The translations under genes were made by a program, and so were the position numbers. From Impatiens glandulifera (taxonomy: Eukaryota; Streptophyta; Magnoliopsida; Ericales; Balsaminaceae), in contig NC_061863.1 in NCBI RefSeq assembly GCF_907164915.1, positions 6,998,340-7,062,339 of the forward strand: a DNA stretch of 64,000 nt, given 5' to 3'. How positions within the stretch are numbered: position 1 is the first letter of the stretch; each line of letters starts with the position of its first letter. The notes below the pieces were generated by a model. That model was not told the DNA's origin and ran no database searches. It saw only the letters and a program-made list of their open reading frames with translations. Shown one piece after another: positions 9,113-20,305 of the stretch.

Positions 9113-12080
9113 TCATTTGTAAATTTTTTTTAGTTCCCCAAAAAGTCCTCTCAGCTTTTTTACAAGCTTCTGTAATGGCCATATATTTTGCCTCAGTAGT
9201 AGACAATGCGACTGCACTCTATAGAGTAACTTTCCAACTAATCGCAAAACGCCAATACAAAAAACAAAACTTGTAAGTGATCTTCTTATGTCAAGACCGC
9301 TAGCATAATCAAAGTCGACATAGCCGATAACTCCATCTCTAGTCCTACCAAACTGTATGTGAATATCCGTTGAACCTTTCAAATAACCTAAGATCTACCA
9401 AACTATTCTCCAATACTCTTTACCTGAATTTACCAGGTATCTACTAGTGCTAACTGCATTTACTGAATATGTCAAATCTAATTGAGAGCAAACCAATACA
9501 TACATAAATGAACCAATTGAAATGAAAATGAGCTCGTAACAAATACTTGATATCCTCAACAGACTGAGGCGACATAGTTAAAGAGAGTTTAAAGTGAGTT
9601 GTTAATGGAGAACTCACGGGACTAGTATTATTCATATTGAACCGACAAAGGAATTTTAAGTAGACGCAACTATCAAAATCACTTTTCTTGAAGTCATGAG
9701 TGATCATAAAAGAGTCAAAACTTTTATACCACTACCTTGGCGGTTGCTTTAAACCATAAAGGAATTTCTTCAAATAACAAATACAGTCATCTTCTCTTAA
9801 GACTGTAAATCTTTTAGGTTGATGCATATAGATGTCTTCATATAAATCTCCATGTAGAAACACGGTCTTCACATATAGCTGCTCAAACTTCAAAATATGC
9901 ATCGCCACAAAACAAAATGGTACAAGCAATCAAAATACTCGAATCAAAATATGTTTCACAATCGGAGAAAACATGTTTATGGAATTTGACTATAACATTC
10001 TTCATTGAGTCTTCGAGGAGGTAATTTAAGATATGGGATTATCTGTATCAATATGATATTATGGTACAAGCAATTATGTATCTGACAACTCTAGTATAGT
10101 TGACTATAGTTTTGCAGGTTCAAATTATGATATGCTCTCAAACTCCACTTGCTTGCTAAATTATTGTAAAATTTTATCTCAAAAAAGGTTATATTTTTGC
10201 TCAACCTGATCACAAGAATATATAAGAGGTGTAGCATGTAACATATGCGTCTCATCAAAAATAACATTTTGACTCATTATAATATTTCTAATATCAGGAC
10301 ACCATAACTTATACCCCTTTACACCAGATTTGTAGCCAATGAAAATACACTTCATAGATCGAGTCTCTAATTTTTCTTCATCAACATAGGCATATGTCGA
10401 ATAACCAAAAATTTTCAAATCAGAATAACTAGAAGGAATACCATACCATACTTCTTGCGAAGTCTATTTATTAATTGTAGTTGACGTAGAACGGTTGACG
10501 AGGAAACATGCTAAAGCTACAACTTCATCCCAAAAAGACTTTGATAAATCAACATTAAGGAGTAGGGATGACAATGGGGCGGTTCGGAACGGGGAATGCA
10601 ATTACCATCCCCGCCCCGTTTTAATTTAGGGGATTTTTTTAATACCATCCCCGCCCCGTTCGGTTTTTTTCAGTTTCGGGGAAATCCCGCGGGGCACCGT
10701 TAATAATTTTTATTTTAAAAAATAAATAAATATTATACAATAAAATTATATAAACCAATTTTTTAATATAATTTATATTATAATATATTAAAATTTTATA
10801 TTATTATAAAGAAATAATTTTAATACTCTTATAAAATATAGTAAATAAATAAATATTTTGGTGATTTAATATATTTAATTATGTTTATGGTATTCGGGGC
10901 AGAATCGGGATGAAAATGGGGTGAAATTGGGGCGGGGGACACAAATACCATCCCCGCCCCATCCTCGTTCGGTTTCGGGGAAAAACCGTCCCAAACGGGG
11001 CAATTTGGTTCGGTTTTCGCAGGGCGGTTTCAAATTGCCATCCTTATTAAGGAGAATACAACGCACCTTCTCCATCAAAGTTCTATTCATTATCTCTTCC
11101 ATACCATTCTGTTGTGGATTCTTAGGCACTGTGTGTTGCCTTATGATTTCAGTTCTGCATACATAATTAAATTCTTTAGAACATAACTCCAAACCATTAT
11201 CAGTACGCAAATATTTTATTGGTTTCCCTGTCTTTTTCTCAATCATAGTCTCTCACTCCTTAAACTTAGAAAACACATCACTCTTTTGCTTCAAGAAGAA
11301 AGCCTAAACTTTTTTGGAGAAATCCGTCGATAATCGTCAACATATAATAAGCACCTCCCATAGAAGGCACCCTAGACGGCCCCCAAAGACCAAAGTGGAT
11401 ATAATACAATGTTCCTTTAGTTTTGTGGATTACTTATATAAACCTAACATATTTCTAATTGTCGATAACACAATGCTCATAAAACTTCAATTAACAAATA
11501 CTTTATCCATTAAGAAGTCCTCGTTTTCTCAATTCAATCATGTCATTCTCACTTATATGACCAAGTCGCATATGCCACAATTTTGTAACATCATCATTAG
11601 ATAACGAAGAGGTAACGACAACAACATCGCCTACAATTGTGGAGTTTTTAAGAACATATAGCCTATCAAGTTTTCTTTCAACTCACATTACGGCAAGAAC
11701 ACATCTACTAATCTTCATAACTCCACCTTCAATAGTGTACTTGTAACCTTTTGAATTGAGGGTATTAAGAGAAATATGATTTCTATTCAAATCAAGAACA
11801 TGTCTCATATCATCAAGTGTTCAAACAGCTCCATCAAACATCTTGATTTTTATTGTTCATATACCCACAACTTTACATGATGAATTTTCTCCCATTAATA
11901 CAACACCTTTGGAAATTGTATCATATGTAGAAAACCAGTCCCAATTGTGACACATGTGATACTTACAATCAAAATCGAGTATCCAATTATCTTGCGACCT
12001 TGCATTGCAAAGAGAAGCCATAGGATTTCACTGTCTCCGACGTCAACAATATTGATTTCGCCGTAATTTCTTGTCATCTT
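9113..12080 (-). pseudogene. Copia pol (protease-integrase-RT-RNase H), decayed
   Basis: Protease region near 12,000-11,900 contains WILDFDCKYHMC, where the catalytic D-S/T-G reads DFD. The pre-integrase finger LWHMRLGHISENDM lies near 11,560. The integrase core shows YLRTDNGLELCSKEF near 11,200, is interrupted by hAT element 2, and resumes at 10,540-10,179 (FGYSTYAYVDEEK). The reverse transcriptase N-terminal half is at 9,929-9,732 (VKTVFLHGDLYEDIYM). It then jumps from FDSCVYLK directly to MNNTSPVSSPL near 9,630, so the segment with the YVDD active site is deleted. RNase H remains at 9,382-9,113 (GVIGYVDFDYASGLD). Several stops make it non-functional. Confidence 0.88.
10563..11046 (+). mobile_element. 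Non-autonomous hAT element 2 (CCCCGCCCC subterminal repeats)
   Basis: The element is 484 bp long, with ends 'tagggatgacaatgggg' and the complement of 'taaggatggcaatttg', flanked by perfect 8-bp duplications TTAAGGAG at 10,555-10,562 and 11,047-11,054. The subterminal regions repeat words such as 'ccccgcccc', 'ggggcggt' and 'cggttttt'; the centre is AT-rich. It interrupts the Copia integrase, so it is younger than the Copia insertion. Confidence 0.92.
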
Positions 12081-12117
12081 TTCAGTTAGAATATTATCTT
12101 CTTTCTTAACTTTATTT

Positions 12118-12573
12118 TTATAGCTTCCAACACTTAGATTTCACGTGGCCTCCTTTCTTATAGTAATTGCAAATCTTCCATAGTTTTCTTGAATTTGATC
12201 TATTTGTTTGATAATATTTTAAATCATTTTCATGGGTTCTCTCTTGAGCAATAAAGCTCTCTACCTGACCATCAGAATAATCAACAAGATGTTTCATTTT
12301 CTCCTTAGAGAATAATGCATTATAAACATCATTAGTCGTGATATTATCACCACTAAATAATATAGTATCATAAAACATGATATATGATGGGGGCAATGGA
12401 CATAACAAAATTAAAACTAGATCTTCATCAGTATACTTGACTTCCAAAGCCTTCAGATGAGAAATAGTTTCTTCAAATGCTGATAAATGCTCTTGTAGAG
12501 CCGTACCTTCAGACATACGATAAAAATATAAATGCTTCTTCATAAACAACTTACTAGTGAGACTTTTTGTCAA
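12118..12573 (-). pseudogene. Copia gag fragment
   Basis: The open frame carries a UBN2-type gag region (LTSKLFMKKHLYFYRMSEG, then HLSAFEETISHLKALEV) and a zinc knuckle CNYYKKGGHVKSKC, in which the second zinc-binding cysteine is replaced by tyrosine. The N-terminal third, upstream towards the LTR, is not in an open frame. The product would form the virus-like particle of the retrotransposon. Confidence 0.85.
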
Positions 12574-12880
12574 ACATAGTTTTTCTAGTTTCAGCCTTCA
12601 CCCAACAACACTCGTCTCTTTTAGAACATCTTGTAGAATATTTTTGATAGATGTAGATGTATAGCCTTACGATCCTTCCTCTTTTCCCTTCTGTCGTCTA
12701 CGAACTGTGCATCTTATCAAACCCTAATAGAGTTTTTTTCCAAATCTATATGAGAGAGCAAACCTCGCATCTTTATCTACCATAAAGAAAATATGGTGTT
12801 GTATCCAATAACAGAATGTCATACTTCATACTTGACATCTCCGAAAATAGATATAATCTCATTATAAAAAAAGTTGAAAA

Positions 12881-12892
12881 CTTTGATACCAA
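12881..12892 (-). other. Copia primer binding site (initiator tRNA-Met)
   Basis: The minus strand reads TTGGTATCAAAG just inside the 5' LTR, matching the TGGTATCAGAGC complement of the initiator tRNA-Met 3' end used by plant Copia elements to prime minus-strand synthesis. Confidence 0.85.
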
Positions 12893-12893
12893 T

Positions 12894-13252
12894 TGTTGAA
12901 AAACATGATATGAATTTAAGACTATTAAAGATAAAGAAGAGATGAATATAAACCAAAAAACACAAGATTTACGTGGAAACCAAGACGGAAAAAACCACGG
13001 GTAGAGGATGAAAATTTTATTATGGTTAAAATAGAAGATTACAACTTATATATAGAGAGAGAAGAATAATGACAATTAATATGTGTGAATTAAACTCTAA
13101 CTAAGACTATATATTTATATGTCACATAACTGAGCCTAGTGGACCCAATATCAAACATTTAGGATTTTATTTTATTTTATATTATATTATTATATCTCGA
13201 TCCTAGGCTCAACCCCGATCAAAACCCACATGAGTCACCATAATATAAAAAA
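12894..13252 (-). repeat. Copia 5' LTR
   Basis: This is the partner of 8,419-8,774. Its inner edge 'tgttgaaaaacatgatatg' is adjacent to the primer binding site. The outer edge is 'gtcaccataatataaaa', abutting the resumed LINE sequence. Confidence 0.85.
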
Positions 13253-13600
13253 ATTATTTTTTAAGTGAGAAATAATTCACAAGGAGTTATAACTAATATA
13301 AAACTTAAAAGGAAAGTGATACATTTGGCTAGTAAGTGTTGTCTTTATAAGAAGAACCATGAAACTATCGATAACATTCTTCTCCATTTTGACATTCCTA
13401 GAGACATGTGGGTTCTTCTGGAAAATATTCTCGACTTTCATTAGGACGTGATGTTTAATGTCGTTAACTTCTAGGGAAAATGAATAAGTGGGGAGAAGAC
13501 AATATAACATTAGTGACGATTGAAAACATATACCCCTCGTCATTAAGTGGACAATTTGGAATGAAGGAATATAAGAACATTCTAAGAGAAAAGTAGGTAG
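13253..13600 (+). pseudogene. LINE ORF2 C-terminal fragment (zf-RVT region)
   Basis: Continuing the plus-strand LINE cut at 8,418, this encodes HLASKCCLYKKNHETIDNIL followed by HFDIPRDMWVLL, the C-terminal zinc-finger-like region of plant LINE ORF2. Beyond that comes the tail region ending near 13,590. Stops are present. A related tail is at 19,846-20,100. Confidence 0.85.
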
Positions 13601-13865
13601 TCCTTAGTATGGGGTGACCCTAATTGGTTGCCTAGTTAATATCTCTTACTTTACACATATACATATGACTAGGGTAAGCCAGCTAGACGACCGCATAGGC
13701 ACCTCCTAGGGGCACTCAAATCAAAAATCAAAAAATATAACTATTAAATTAAAATATACCTTTTTTGATCGCTCAGTGTACCCAATTCTCAGTACTTTAA
13801 GCTAAGAATGAGAAAAAATAAAATTTTAAAATTATTTGATATATTTGAACTAGTTGTACATTAAA

Positions 13866-13941
13866 ATCTCATCGTATTCTAGTTGGTTAGGATTCAACTC
13901 TCACCCGAAAGACCCGAGTTCGATTCCCAGCAATGTAATTT
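13866..13941 (+). tRNA. tRNA-Glu-like sequence (CTC anticodon), degenerate
   Basis: 'ttctagttggttagg' (A box), 'caactctcacccgaaag' (anticodon arm with CTC) and 'cgagttcgattcccag' (B box) match plant tRNA-Glu-CTC. The D and anticodon arms are shortened and the acceptor stem is poor. The equivalent position in copy C (about 21,205-21,255) is decayed further. Confidence 0.6.
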
Positions 13942-14640
13942 TCATAAAACACATGGTAAAGAACTTGCTCACAACTGAAATGGAAACCAAGAAAATATGA
14001 AGTTTGAGTTTAGCTTCAATTATAATTTTCATATCAAATATTTATTCAAATATGTAATGTAAGACCTCACAATAGAAAACTATGGAAGTAGAAGAATGTT
14101 TTGTTTTTAGGCTAGGAACTAGAATAATTTATTCAAAATGAAGGATATCACATTATTTTTCAAATCAAAATGCTTCAAACTTGCTTTTAGTTAGCTCAAA
14201 TAACATTTTAGGGCTTGTGTGGCTCATGAAGAGGAAATCAATAGTGTAATTCTAATTTTGAAATTCAATTTCTCAGAAAACAAGTCTTTTTGATTGAATT
14301 GCAAATTATTGTCAAATTTTTTGACAAACTTTTTCTAATTTTTGATATTTACACTATTAACTTTCCTAGTTCTCTGTCAAGACATTTCTCATTAATATAT
14401 AATATGTAATGCTTTAATTAAAAGATTATTCATTTTATCACAATCTTATTCAAAATTAACATACTTATAATATCACTCAAATATCTAACTTTTTGTTCAC
14501 TTTAGGTCTATGAAAACTAGAATATAAAGACTTTCATCATTAGATCACTTAATCCACCTTAAAAAATGGATATGATCCTCAAAATCGCAACCTACGATGT
14601 TTAACAACAACCCTACAAGGTTAAAAGAGAGAAATCTTTT

Positions 14641-15983
14641 ACTTTTTTTTATTTTTTTGGAAAACAGCTTAGTGCCATTTTATTAAAAAAACTCAAAAGA
14701 GGAAAAAAAAATACAAAAGTTTAAAATCAGATCTAGACAATTTCTAGATTTGACAATAAAACAATAATTGAATTATAGACAATAACAACAATCAATTAGC
14801 GCCTACAACGTTTTTACTTTTATTCTAATTGTGACCTTCTCAAACGAAATATCCCATATCTGGCAGAGCTTTCTATTCTTTTCATTCCTTTCGATTCCTC
14901 TCTAGGATTGAATGAGTGCATTTCCATCTGAAGTTATATCTCTCCAAATATCTTCAGCGGTTATACTTCTTCCATTGTGAGTTCTTGAATTTCTTTCTTT
15001 CCAGATATTGTAGATTACTGCTCCAAAGTAGTATTTTAACATACTTACATATACTCTTGGATCTTCCTTTTGCTTTATTCTTCATCCACTCTTGGATTTC
15101 TTCCCATATTCTTGGAAAGTTGATGATGTTCATGTTTGCAGCATAGATCCTCCAGATCTGTATTACAAAAGAACATTCCCCAAATAAATGGTTTATGCTT
15201 TCCTCAACTCCCGAACATAGGACACAGTTGATATCAGGAATGTTTATATATTTTCGAATTCTGTCTTTTGTTGTCAACCTTTTTCCTGTATACCAGCCAG
15301 AGAATAAATTGGTGACGAGGAATAATCTTTGGAGACCATACCACATTATGCCAATCTACCTCATGTCCTCTTATTCTAACCATTTCCCATGCCTTTCCTG
15401 TAATAAACTTCTCATTGCTTTCTGTTTTCCAACACATTTCATCATTACTTTCATTGAGTTGTTTCTGCCTCATTAGGTTTAGGATTCTATCACCTTCTGG
15501 AATACGCCTCAAAAGTGAATCACATCTACCTTCATAGACGTCTCTAAATGAGTACTTGATGTATTCTCTTCTAACTCTGTTTTCTTGCATTTCTTCTTTG
15601 AATATAATGAGAATATTATCCAGCCAAGGATCATGCCAGAATAGTACCCCTCTTCCATTTCCAATTGTGGTTTTCACCATTTGAAAGGCATCTTTTCTTG
15701 TTTTTAGGATTTTCTTCAATGACCATGTCATTCTTTCGTTGATGCTTCGTGTCCAGATACTCTGCTCTTCTTTTATAAATCTTGTATGCACCCATTTAAT
15801 CCATAGGAAGTCCGCTTTTTGCTCCAACTCCCATAAGCTCTTGATGGTGAGGGATTTGTTCCATTCAACACAACTCTTTATTCCTAGTCCGCCTTCTTCT
15901 ATGGGAGTGCAAACATCCTCCCATTTGACTTTTTTTCCATCTCTTCTTTGTGTTCCCCAGATGTAGTCTCTCATAATTCTATT
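14641..15983 (-). mobile_element. 5'-truncated L1-type LINE insertion
   Basis: Minus-strand LINE, about 1.34 kb, running from a truncated ORF2 (15,983) to a 3' tail ending in an A-rich run (T-run 14,643-14,657 on the plus strand). Copy C of the surrounding duplicated segment has no LINE here: it reads 'aaatcttttg', 'tttttatttt', then 'tgtcaataattgg' (21,811-21,843). That is a preserved empty site. The flanks share 'ttttatttt'-like sequence, consistent with a short A/T target duplication. Confidence 0.9.
14954..15974 (-). pseudogene. LINE ORF2 C-terminal part
   Basis: The frame at 15,974-15,234 begins MRDYIWGTQRRDGKKVKWED and includes EEGGLGIKSCVEWNKSL, the region downstream of the reverse transcriptase in plant L1-type ORF2. 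A frameshift near 15,300 leads to a second frame (15,346-14,954) with the zf-RVT region CVLCSGVEESINHLFGEC. The N-terminal endonuclease and reverse transcriptase are absent because the insertion is 5'-truncated. It is probably one of the younger LINE copies here, since long frames persist. Confidence 0.88.
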
Positions 15984-16379
15984 TATTTTGTCAATAATTG
16001 GAGTTTTTGCTTAAACAAATGTAGCTGCTACTTAGCCCTTAGCCCTACTCTTTACATGTGTTAATAAGAAATATTACTATTGTAATAACATTTAGGCCTT
16101 GTTCTTTTCGAAGTAAATAAAGTATATTGTTTCCATTTTTTCTCTCTTTTCCTAATAAAAAATATCATAAAAAAAAACTGTTAAAGATATTACAAACTAC
16201 AAAGCAATGAGGTAACCAAGTACATTTTTTTTAGTAAAGTATAAAAAATTACTATGTTGACTAAAGAATTAGATATTGGGCTGCACAAGAAAATCTAAAC
16301 TTCAAATTAGTTACACTAGCTAACCAACAAATACAATGACAGTAAAGTAATCAACCAAACATTGAATTTCCCTATCTTT

Positions 16380-16520
16380 TGGCTCCCAACCATTCAAGGT
16401 CAAGTTCTTTGAAGAGCTAAGATCAACTTTGAGATGAGAGTTCTTGATTGGTTCTTTAGATCAACTAGGCTTTAGTTATCTTTCCCTTCCAAATATCATC
16501 TTTGAGATGATCTCCTCCTT
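16380..16520 (-). pseudogene. ERF-tail-like fragment in copy B
   Basis: The reverse complement contains 'tctcatctcaaagttgatct' followed by 'caaagaacttgaccttgaat', matching the tail of the AP2/ERF fragment at 5,548-5,613. Upstream of it 'gatgatgttgtacagatg' parallels 'aatgatgtcgtatcgatg' there. No AP2 domain is found next to it. I infer a shared gene tail; its original protein is not identified. Confidence 0.45.
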
Positions 16521-17059
16521 ATTATGTACACATCTGTACAACATCATCTTGTTCCTTGTGAGAAATTGAGTTTAAAAAAATGAAGGCAAGAGTTAACCAG
16601 ATTCAATTAGTACCAAATCATCAACATTAGTAAAAAAAATCTAACAAGTATTTAGAAATATGCAAACTCAACTTTTATGTGAAATCATCCTCCTCCAACT
16701 CATTTTGCTTCGGAATATTCTTTATCAGCAACAGTGTGATTTTTAAGTACCTGAACAACATTACATGACACTATTTTTATCATTCTAATCATCACTCAAA
16801 AGTAAATCTCCAAAGCACAAGATTTTTGAATTGATGATAAACAAGATGAAGGAACCAATGCACCTAACATAAATGGTCTAGAATTAAATATAACAAAATT
16901 CAACATTCAAATAGTTTCATAGGAAGGTTTATGAAATATATATTTGAGAAGTTATTGTAACAATGTATTTATCGAAGATAATTGTTCTAACTGGGCATGA
17001 TGCCTTATCATTCAATAACTATATTTTATATTTTTTTAGATACCAATCTCATTTCTTAA

Positions 17060-17440
17060 AATTCTAAGAAAAAAACAAGTAGTTGATTGCTCTAGTAATG
17101 AATCTAAATATCGTGATCTTGCTTATTCAACAAGTGATATTTGTTGTATTTAATATCTACTCAGTGAACTTTGAGTTTCACTTTCTTCTTCTTCAGTTAT
17201 ATGATGTGATAATATTGGTGTCGCATTTTTATCAACCAATCCAGTATTTGATGTTCGCACAAAACATATTGAAAGCGACATTCACTTTGTTTGAGAAAAA
17301 CATGCTCTTAAACAACTACTCATTTTGTACCATCATACCGAAGATCAAGTGGTTGATATATTTAACAAATGTCTTCTTTCTCATCGATTTTATCTTTTAC
17401 GTAGAAAGCTCACGGTCTCACATTTTTGTTTGAAGAGAGA
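17060..17440 (+). pseudogene. Copia RNase H C-terminal fragment
   Basis: Frames on the plus strand contain SSNESKYRDLA, then DNIGVAFLSTNP, RTKHIESDIHFV and HTEDQVVDIFNKCLLSHRF. These match the RNase H end of Copia pol (SEYRALA, DN-GA, KHIEIDIHFVR, EDQVADIFTKAL). Frameshifts and a stop break it. Upstream it is replaced by copy B of the duplicated segment; no LTR was recognised downstream. Confidence 0.8.
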
Positions 17441-17444
17441 TGAC

Positions 17445-18950
17445 AAAGTATTAAACAATCCAAGAAAAATTCTAGATTTATTTACTATTAATTAGGCCTT
17501 ATTAATTAGTTTTTAAAATTTTTCATATTAGTTAACTTTTTTATTACTGTTATAAATATTATCAATTCAATCAATAATATTCTTATTTGCTTTTATATTA
17601 TCAATTCTAAAATCTAGCTTTGTCTTTTTTTTTATTTTTTATCCATAAAAACAAGTCAAATGTTTTGTTTTTTTTATTAAAATTAATGGTTCGCTAGACA
17701 CCTCATTTTTTACCCTTAAAATTAAAATAAATATGTCAAGTCTAGTATGATAATCATACTTGATTCTTGGACCGTGAAACAAAAAACAGAAGCACCGTTT
17801 CAAAATCGGCATGGTTTGCCATTTCGATCTTGTCCAAACATTGCTTTTTGAAAACACTCAAAATTGGGATGAACCGATACTTTTAGATTAATCGGTTCGG
17901 AAAATCATGAATTTTGAGTATAATATTGTTATTTGACAAAATATACAGAACATTTATTTTAGGCTTGTTTTGTGTCCAAACACCATTTTCATAAAAAGTT
18001 GAAACTTATGAGACATGATACTTTCAGTTTGACCGATTCAAAAAATTATAAATTTTGAGTATAATATTGTTATTGAAAATTTTGTACATAAGGTGTTCAA
18101 AGAGTCAAAATATGAGAACCGGGTGAAACCGGGCGGTTCAAGGCTTGGTCAACGCAAGTCAACCACACCAAAATCACTTAAACATACGGAGATGGCATCA
18201 TTTTGACACCAACAGAAGCCATATTTGAAAATACAAATGTGTTCTTCATATGGTATACTCCGGTAGAGGTCACGGTTCGACCTATAACCCACACTAGGTC
18301 CACACTAGGTCGCCCATAAGCCAACATGTTCAATTTAGGGTTAATAACATTCCAATAGGAAATACATGAACATGCAATTGTCTTGACATTGGTGAGTAAC
18401 ATGAAACTTGTAGCTCATTGGATCACCTTTCCAACGAGTCTAAGATCAACTATTGGCATGGCTTGAGTAGTCTAGATGGCTTGACAAAGTTTATGTTTTC
18501 ACATAGTAGATGAAAACGGAAATAGAAAAGGCTGAACTTTAAAAAATTTAACATGGTCAACACTCATTACTCAATGTTTTAGGCTGATTCAAATTTGAGA
18601 ATACAGATGGGCTTGTTACCTATACACAAGACACTCGAGCAATACTCACTCCAACGTCGGAGTCACTTCCTAGTCAACTCGCTGAGTTAGTAGCCTGTTG
18701 GAACCGACTTACCCATGTCTTAGGGTATTTAAACTCGTTTTGTTCACAAAATGAGGCAGTTAACTGGATTAGGATTTCATTTTCCTAAATTCTAGAGTGA
18801 GACACTTGAGAAAACACTTGAGAGATCTTTTGATAAACGAGAGAGAATTCCTTCTGATCTTTCGACGAGCACTGTCTGCAATCGGGCGAAAGCTTCGTCT
18901 CCATTGTTGTTTAGGTATATATTCTTAGGTAAGTCCCAAGCTCATTTTTA
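17445..18950. other. No gene recognised; contains a diverged direct repeat
   Basis: Two related blocks, around 17,865-17,940 and 18,025-18,085, share 'ttttgagtataatattgtta' and a 'cggttcg/ccgattc' word. The stretch 18,640-18,950 has a TATA-like 'gggtatttaaactcg' followed by a purine-rich leader, resembling an LTR or a promoter, but I find no linked coding sequence. Confidence 0.4.
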
Positions 18951-19320
18951 ATGACATTATATTGAAGTTGTAGTGATTCATATCTCAATTGTTGATCCAT
19001 TCGATTTTAATCGACCTTTACAAACAACCCTTATAACTGAGTAATTATCCTAAAAACCCTAAATTACATATACATAAAGGCCAAGCCCATAAATAATTAA
19101 ATAAGCCTAATTGTATAAAAGACAATAAAAGCCTACAACTTTCAATTTTCTAAAAATCAATGCTTAAACTCACAATTTCCCCCGTAAGCTTGATTTAGTT
19201 CGAAATTCTTCACGCTCGCTACTCTTTAGTGCCTACAAACTCTACAATGATCTGTCGGTTCTCGACGCATTCACGAATGAAGTATTTGATTCCTTGATGA
19301 TCGATAGAGTAAATGTTTCC
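18950..19320 (-). mobile_element. Copia 3' end remnant with polypurine tract and partial LTR
   Basis: On the minus strand, 19,320-19,200 encodes GIKYFIRECVENRQIIVEFV, the last part of Copia RNase H (family: IRYHFIRE...G.I.V.FV). A polypurine tract follows (complement of 'aatttccccc' near 19,175-19,184), then a sequence starting TGAGTTTAAGC that would be the 3' LTR. The LTR end was not located, so the left boundary is approximate. Confidence 0.55.
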
Positions 19321-19753
19321 AAATGAAACATTTGATCCTCAAATTGTTCATGTTAGTCTTTGTTGTCGAAATGGAATGGACAGAATGGTTGAGTCGGGGA
19401 ATTAATCGTTTTCTTAAAACCTTTAAGCTGAATTATCTATTGAGTTATGTTGAAATGATGAAATTCATTAGTAGAGAAGCAATTTCACTCAGAAGCACAA
19501 ATTTTCCACCAAATATTCAAATTCTAAAATCATGATAAACCCTACATATCCAAATAATTTTAAAGAAAGTCTCGTGTGATTCCAAAACAAATAACATCAA
19601 TATTATAGACAATAACAAACATGAAATTTGCATACCAACAATTAGTGATTGGAAACAATTAGTATTAGTCTGCACGTTCCATGTTTGTTATTATCTATAA
19701 TATTGATTTATACTAGGGTTTTAAAATAATAAGAAAAACTCTGAGTTCCCCGT

Positions 19754-19846
19754 ACATGGCAATGTCCTGGACCAAGTTCTCAAACATGGCTATGTCCCGG
19801 ACCAATTGTCCCAAGACATGGTCATGTTTTGGACTATTTCGAATGT
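19754..19846 (+). repeat. About 31-bp tandem repeat, three diverged units
   Basis: Units start with 'acatggcaatgtcctggacc', 'acatggctatgtcccggacc' and 'acatggtcatgttttggact'. They sit just before a LINE tail fragment. Confidence 0.75.
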
Positions 19847-20100
19847 ATTTTCAACTTTCATTGGGACGTAACGTTTACCGCCGCTAACTTCTGGAGAAAA
19901 TGGTTAAGTGGGGAGCAAGCAATAACATAGTGACGATTGAAAACATATACCCCTCTTCATTTAGTGGACAATTTGGAAAAATATGAATTAAAGAACATTT
20001 CAAGAGAAAAGTTTTGGTGTTGAAATAATCAAAAATTTTATGTTTCATGCGTTTTCTTTTATTCAAAAAAGAGGATTTTGTATGGGTTAAATTTTTTTTA
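19846..20100 (+). pseudogene. LINE ORF2 tail fragment
   Basis: The frame FHWDVTFTAANFWRKWLSGE is followed by WTIWKN and TFQEKSFGVE, matching the extreme C-terminus of plant LINE ORF2 and the equivalent stretch at about 13,430-13,590, where the same tryptophan codon has become a stop. This copy is therefore less decayed. Confidence 0.7.
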
Positions 20101-20211
20101 TCCTATTGGCATTTGTAAATAAAAACTTATCAGAATTCAGAACCAACACTTCTTTCCTATATTAGGGATAACTTTATTAACCCACCTACTAAAATTCAAA
20201 CTGCATTTAAA

Positions 20212-20305
20212 AATAACTAAATAAAAGCATGTGCACTATTATAAACTTAATGTAATAAAATAACTAAATAAAAGCATGTGCACTATTATAAACTTAATGT
20301 AATAA
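20212..20305 (+). repeat. 47-bp tandem duplication
   Basis: Two adjacent, essentially identical units contain 'ataaaagcatgtgcactatt' at 20,221 and 20,268, offset 47 bp. Confidence 0.9.

Larger units (their letters stand above)
8419..13252 (-). mobile_element. Ty1/Copia LTR retrotransposon, full structure but decayed
   Basis: Read on the minus strand, the order is 5' LTR (13,252-12,894), primer binding site, gag, protease, integrase, reverse transcriptase, RNase H, polypurine tract (complement of 8,775-8,784, AAGGTGGAGA) and 3' LTR (8,774-8,419). This gag-PR-INT-RT-RH order defines Ty1/Copia. The coding part has many stops, an internal deletion removing the reverse transcriptase active site, and an hAT element in the integrase. 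It sits inside a plus-strand LINE. No clear 5-bp target duplication was found because the flanks are A/T runs. Confidence 0.9.
13600..16988 (+). repeat. Duplicated segment, copy B (with LINE insertion)
   Basis: This matches copy C at about 20,790-22,814 through shared stretches such as 'accctaattggt-gcctagtt', 'tcaataattggagtttttgc', 'gacagtaaagtaatcaacca' and 'aagttattgtaacaatgtat'. Identity by eye is high but not perfect. The match is interrupted in B by the LINE at 14,641-15,983. Similarity stops at 16,988 after 'aagataattgtt'. No intact gene is present. Confidence 0.85.

Noticed and set aside
8414..13257. 5-bp target duplication of the Copia element
   Set aside because: Both borders are A/T runs, and the LTR ends cannot be fixed well enough to claim one.
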